Both the position numbers and the translations under genes were made by a program. From an uncultured Clostridiaceae bacterium (GTDB taxonomy: Bacteria; Bacillota; Clostridia; TANB77; CAG-508), in the NCBI GenBank assembly GCA_948356915.1, contig CAOJCG010000008.1:1-64000 (forward strand): a DNA stretch of 64,000 nt. The letters run 5' to 3'. A model generated the notes under the pieces. It was not told the origin of the DNA. It ran no database searches and worked only from the letters and a program-made list of their open reading frames with translations. The stretch's first letter is position 1; every line of letters begins with the position of its first letter. Below are positions 60,101-64,000 of the stretch, one piece after another.

Positions 60101-62930
60101 TCTTTTCTGTCAGTACTTCTGTTTTTCCTTCTTTTTCATATATTTTATTAAGAACTTCATAATCTGCATCTGTTAAGATTTCAGTATTATTTTTATTCTG
60201 TACTAGCAACCCTACAACTTTCATTGTCTTTTGTGACATAGGCAACTTAATATCTTCTAAATTAGTTCTTGTCCCTGTAGTTTTATAATTGTTATTTAAA
60301 TGTTGTTTCCATTGTGAATTATTTGTAGGTTCTTGCATAGAATACTTTGTAGTACTATTGACATTTTTGTTTGTCGGTAGTATACTATTATTAGAAAGAC
60401 TAGTACTTCGATTCAGGCTTGTTCCTGATATACTAGTCTTTTTTATTTGATTTATTTCATAGAAATGCTTATTCCCATTATTGTCTATTCCTATATTTAC
60501 TAATCCTTCAAAACTGTTTCCATCTATTGTAAATTTGAACTTATAGTATTCCCACTTAGAATATTTAGAATTGCTCTTTGTTGGTAAATTTTGTGCAACT
60601 TTTTCTGATATTTTTAGGACATTTCTTAATTCAGGTGTTAGTTTCATTTTTTCTTCAAATTGATATTGTGTATTCCCTGGATTAGTATATTTATTAATAC
60701 TTTTTCTATCTATTATAGTATTGTCATTATTACTTAAAGTAGTTTTTCCCATTAAATAATCTTGCATATACATCTTAGCTATTTTATTATAATCTTTTTG
60801 AGCAATACCATCAAAAATATGTTGGTCTGTATCTACTTTTATATATCTATCACCATTAGTATCTGTTTGAATACTATAGTAAGAATTGTTATTTAAGTTA
60901 TTATTCTGTGTTCTATATGCTTCTTGCCATTTATTCGCTAAGTTTCTTACAAATAATGCCTCATTTGAATTACCAGTAATCTTATTTGCTAATTCTATTA
61001 TTTTGTTATATATTTTTTTAAATATATTAGATTTCTCCATAGATAAGTTATTAATAAATTCTTGATTTCCAAATAATTGTCCTGAAATATCAGCTAACAC
61101 TTCATCACTTACATCTTGCACTCCATAAGTTTCTTTTAAACTTTCTAATGCATTATTAAATTCAGTATTTTTACTTGCATAATCCATTACTAAATCTTTC
61201 ATTTCTTGAGTTCCTATCGCATGAGTTGTTTCATGCATTAACAAAAACTCTCCAACGTTTTTAGCATTAGGATTTATTCTTATTTCTACTTCTCCATTAT
61301 TCAAAGTAGTTATTTGTGCATTTACTGAATTTCCCTTTTGATTTTTTATATTATTATCTAGTCTTACATTATATCCTTTATCTGTAATTATTTTTTCAAT
61401 AACACTACCTAAAGCTTTTGTTTCATTTGTATCTATCCAATATTTAGACATATCTTGCCTTAAATTATTTATTTTTGTATTTTCTGTTTCTACATATTGA
61501 TAACTTCTTATTGGTAATTGTATTTGATTTGAGGTTTGATTTTGATACATTTTATTTTGTTGAGGTATAATTTGTTGTATTTGTATATTGCTATTGTTAT
61601 TTATTTGCTCTTGCTGTAAATTTGATAAATTATTCTTATTATTTACATTATCTATTATATTTTGTGCTTCTTGTAATCTTTGTTGTGTGTTATAATCATA
61701 ATTATTAGTTTTGCCTATACCACCTGTTATAGCATTTAATATTAATGTACTTAATATTGTTGTTACTGCAGTATCTCCCCAATCTTCTATTGAATATGTT
61801 GCCTCTGGATCTACTGTTCCTTTATCAATTGCTGTTCCTAGAACATCTGAAATAGTTTCTTCTAAAACTTCTCCTCCTAATTGATATCCTTTCTCTAATA
61901 AATACTTTCCTACTTTACTTTTTACTTTGTCTTTTATTCCTTTTTCTACAATATCATCTAATGCACCCCTACCAAAAATATTAACGCCACCTGTTAACAT
62001 TTCTGTCGCTACTTCTATTGCACCTTTAGTATCTCCTATTTTTATTGCTTCGTTTAATGTAGCTCCTTTGTTTAATGCCTCTTGAGTAGATTGTCCTTTC
62101 GCACTAATCCCCATTGTTAGCAATCCTATATTAGGATTTTTAGTTATTGCTGTTACAGCAATAGATGGTACCATATTACCAACTGATTGAGTTGCATCTC
62201 CCATAAATTGTGTTGCTTTATCGTAATTTTGACCTTCTAGATACAAATTTTGATTTATCTTATCAATAGGCTCTGATATCTTTTTGTTTAGTTCTAAAGT
62301 TTTTTCACTAGCATTATCTGGCAATACCTTTCCTACAAGTTGCACTCCAGAGTCTAATATGTTTCTTGCTGTATTATTACTTAATGCATCTGAAAGAGCT
62401 GTTGTACCTAACGAAGTTATTTTCTCTATTGTATTAGAATCTTTATCATTTATGGTTTTTATGGCATTTCCTATCATATTTGGTAAATTTTTAATGTATT
62501 TATTATATGTTTGCATCGGGTTTAAAATTCCAGAAGTAGCCTCTAATAAATTAGTTGCTACTTCTACACCACTCTTATCATTTCCTTTTTGTAAATTATT
62601 TGCTGTATCTGTTAAACCTGCTTGAGCTATACCAGTTATTCCAGATAATATACCAGTTCCACCTTTCTTAGCTACATATCCTACTTTACTTAGTAAGTTA
62701 TTTGATTTATTTATTGTTTTCTGTTTTATATTTTTTTCTTCATTTGTAGCTAGTCTTACTGTAGGTAATGCATAATTATTGGCCTTATTGTTAACTCCTG
62801 GTAAGTTAATATTTTGATTTACAAATAAATTACTATTACTTGTATCATTGCTTTTCTGTTCATTCATTATCTCTAAAAATCTATTTGCTCTTTCTTTTTC
62901 TTCATTTGACAACTTAAACTTTACAGCCAT
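57168..62930 (-). CDS. Very large (1920 aa) phage polyvalent/internal virion-like protein with HEXXH motif
   Basis: LLMHETTHAIGTQEM zincin-like motif; large polyvalent-type composition; within prophage-like gene run. Confidence 0.65.
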   Translation of the reverse strand: MAVKFKLSNEEKERANRFLEIMNEQKSNDTSNSNLFVNQNINLPGVNNKANNYALPTVRLATNEEKNIKQKTINKSNNLLSKVGYVAKKGGTGILSGITGIAQAGLTDTANNLQKGNDKSGVEVATNLLEATSGILNPMQTYNKYIKNLPNMIGNAIKTINDKDSNTIEKITSLGTTALSDALSNNTARNILDSGVQLVGKVLPDNASEKTLELNKKISEPIDKINQNLYLEGQNYDKATQFMGDATQSVGNMVPSIAVTAITKNPNIGLLTMGISAKGQSTQEALNKGATLNEAIKIGDTKGAIEVATEMLTGGVNIFGRGALDDIVEKGIKDKVKSKVGKYLLEKGYQLGGEVLEETISDVLGTAIDKGTVDPEATYSIEDWGDTAVTTILSTLILNAITGGIGKTNNYDYNTQQRLQEAQNIIDNVNNKNNLSNLQQEQINNNSNIQIQQIIPQQNKMYQNQTSNQIQLPIRSYQYVETENTKINNLRQDMSKYWIDTNETKALGSVIEKIITDKGYNVRLDNNIKNQKGNSVNAQITTLNNGEVEIRINPNAKNVGEFLLMHETTHAIGTQEMKDLVMDYASKNTEFNNALESLKETYGVQDVSDEVLADISGQLFGNQEFINNLSMEKSNIFKKIYNKIIELANKITGNSNEALFVRNLANKWQEAYRTQNNNLNNNSYYSIQTDTNGDRYIKVDTDQHIFDGIAQKDYNKIAKMYMQDYLMGKTTLSNNDNTIIDRKSINKYTNPGNTQYQFEEKMKLTPELRNVLKISEKVAQNLPTKSNSKYSKWEYYKFKFTIDGNSFEGLVNIGIDNNGNKHFYEINQIKKTSISGTSLNRSTSLSNNSILPTNKNVNSTTKYSMQEPTNNSQWKQHLNNNYKTTGTRTNLEDIKLPMSQKTMKVVGLLVQNKNNTEILTDADYEVLNKIYEKEGKTEVLTEKKKAKLLEKYANDKFAIKDSLDILAQKFINKGHYIDQLSEKAHNPELKFMYDRNLNSFAEGQYVVGVAQTDNQGNNIGKSINDIWQPIEDSKLTKEFSEYLLHKHNIDRSGRNKFIFGEEIGPTESTAIALELETKYPEFKQYAKDIKEFNHNNLNNLKEAGMLTQDTIDYIEAMYPNYIAISRNIEDSLYTGNNEKTGTTSPLKKATGGNADIQPIKETMAQQAIRIKRLINQNELGKELSKTLKNSIVDEGVDISLSPTMLLDMDTMVDTDIEGNKYYLYFEDGKQLKLKINDNLYESLKPTEISKIEKTLPVKALQKVNNIHRSLLTSSNPLFIVTNFFKDFQDGAFNSKYSSKFVKNYGKALNEIYTKGKYYESYMANGGMSNTYFDYETGIKKTNKFVEKIRNANEVVEQLPRLAEFISTLEDGKSLNEALYNAAEITTNFKRGGDITKAINRNLANFLNASIQGLDKQFRNFSGQNGAKGYVNLLAKATIMSIIPAIFNHMLLDDDDDYKDLPQSTKDLYYLFKCDDGKFIRIPKGRVLSIFGAAARRTLETVQGQDDAWDGFGSTINNQIAPNNPLEDNIFAPIAQAGINKTWYGSDLVSSRLQKELPKNQYDETTDEFSKWLGDKLNKSPKKINYLIDQYSGGIGDIILPMITPQAKQNVFVDKFTTDSVLKNKNVSKFYETLEKQTQIANDNFATDEDELQLKYLDSISKDMSDLYKEKRQVQMSNISNKEKTQKVREIQEKINQLAEKGLNNYKNGSQNKNSSKIGDEEYYKNSNGEWTILTDEEKNKNTNISTETYSDYRQKVYNKKNEKVSNGELKKSQDLKTKDKIQILLDSKYSEKEKKAIYENYIKSSNDTEYDIMKQTGINFEQYLKYKQQDFESDKKDDGTTTGKTISGSKKTKVYDYINNMNIEYNQKLVLLGTQYTLTSSEKSKLANYINELSIKKDEKLKIYEKLKGFTVYKDGRVTW

Positions 62931-62944
62931 CTTTACCTCCTAAT

Positions 62945-63892
62945 TTATTGGTTTTGCCAATACTTTACTACCTCTTGTGGTGAACTAAAATATTTTCCAG
63001 AATAACTATCATAAATACTTTTATTAACATTTGCTCCTTGAACAAATTTTATATTCTTAATAATGTCATCAATAGTTATATTTTGTGTTTGTTGATTATT
63101 ATTTGTTTCTTGATTTACATTTAAGCTATTTGATTTACTTGAACTTGAAGAGCTCGAGCTAGAACTTCTTGAAGAACTGCTCGAGCTACTAGCTTTTTTT
63201 GATAATTCATATTGTTGCTGCCATTGACTATCTGCCACTTTATCTCTTTCAACTTGATAGTTATAATCTCTATCATTAATAGACTTGTTATAATCAAATT
63301 GTGCTTGATTAAATTGTCTTTCCCAATTAGCTTGTTCTAATGCTCTTTGATACTCCTTCTCCCAATTGCTTTGACTAAGAGCGTCTTGTTCTTTATTGTA
63401 AGCAAATTGGTCTTGTTGGAATTTAAGATTGTATGTATTATATAAATCATTAACCTTTTGTTTATACATCTCTAAAGCAGATTGGGCCATTTGTAAATCT
63501 CCATTTTGTCTTGCCTTAGTTATTTGTGCATCAAAATCAGCTTTAATAGTATTTGCATTATTAGTAGCCTCTGTCCTTGCATTTTGGTATGTATTATAAT
63601 AATTAGCTTTAGTAGTTTCAGCTAATCCACTACCACCTAAGCCTTGCTCTGCTAAATTTTCTGCATTTACTCCATATGGATTAATTTGTTTTTGATAATC
63701 TGTATATAAAGCTTTATTAGTCTTAGCAACTTCTTCATCAGTCTTTTGCTTATTTCTTTCTATTTCATCAATTATTTGCCCAGTAGAAGTATTTATAATA
63801 TTTTGTTGTTGTTTTAATTGTTCATCATATAACTGATTAACTTGATTATTTAAATTATTTATATCTTCATATCCTGTTTCCACTAAATACAC
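62945..63892 (-). CDS. Phage structural-like coiled-coil protein with poly-Ser tract
   Basis: GVNAENLAEQGLGGSGLAETTKANYYNTYQNARTEATNNANTIKADFDAQI...SSSSSSSRSSSSSSSSSSKS. Confidence 0.5.
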   Translation of the reverse strand: MYLVETGYEDINNLNNQVNQLYDEQLKQQQNIINTSTGQIIDEIERNKQKTDEEVAKTNKALYTDYQKQINPYGVNAENLAEQGLGGSGLAETTKANYYNTYQNARTEATNNANTIKADFDAQITKARQNGDLQMAQSALEMYKQKVNDLYNTYNLKFQQDQFAYNKEQDALSQSNWEKEYQRALEQANWERQFNQAQFDYNKSINDRDYNYQVERDKVADSQWQQQYELSKKASSSSSSSRSSSSSSSSSSKSNSLNVNQETNNNQQTQNITIDDIIKNIKFVQGANVNKSIYDSYSGKYFSSPQEVVKYWQNQ

Positions 63893-64000
63893 CTCTTTCT
63901 TCCATTATTTCCTATCCAAACCACTGCTCTTTTAACTGTTCCATTTACTCCTACATATATTTTTGCTCTTTTTCTTCCATTTGAACCTACATATGTAGTT

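Noticed and set aside
63120-63200. Serine-tract DNA as a microsatellite or CRISPR-like repeat
   Set aside because: Codons are mixed and there are no spacers or regular repeat units; it is a coding homopolymer. No CRISPR array was seen anywhere in the window.

Overview
AT-rich (by eye roughly 25-30% GC) chromosomal window from a spore-forming, Clostridia-like Firmicute (gpr, GerA-type germinant receptor subunit, Spo0E-like proteins). Most genes are on the minus strand. It carries housekeeping genes (rlmD, trxA/trxB, pgi, gpr, holA, valS with a T-box, xseA/xseB, nusB, fmt, def, priA, pgsA, plsC, cmk, rpoZ, yicC, rsmE, ssrA, two tRNA-Leu). Accessory DNA includes an ISLre2-type IS, a decayed Tn4451-like element (TnpX/TnpV/Mob), toxin-antitoxin genes and fragments, several fold-back/REP-like repeats, and a prophage-like region from about 53.8 kb to the right edge. 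The main observation: every housekeeping gene I found split over two or three ORFs (holA twice, priA twice, rsmE, cmk, a cytidylate-kinase-like gene, an ATPase/Gls24-like gene, a polysaccharide deacetylase), plus a MazF-like gene and TnpX, breaks at an in-frame CGG codon. In each case skipping the C and reading GGN (Gly) restores the expected protein, including the invariant P-loop Gly of PriA and its canonical C-terminus. This suggests a recurrent +1 recoding (or four-base decoding) event at CGG. A systematic sequence artefact must still be excluded, and several accessory-looking ORFs read through CGG as Arg, which limits the claim. All calls come from reading the sequence and supplied translations; no database search was run.
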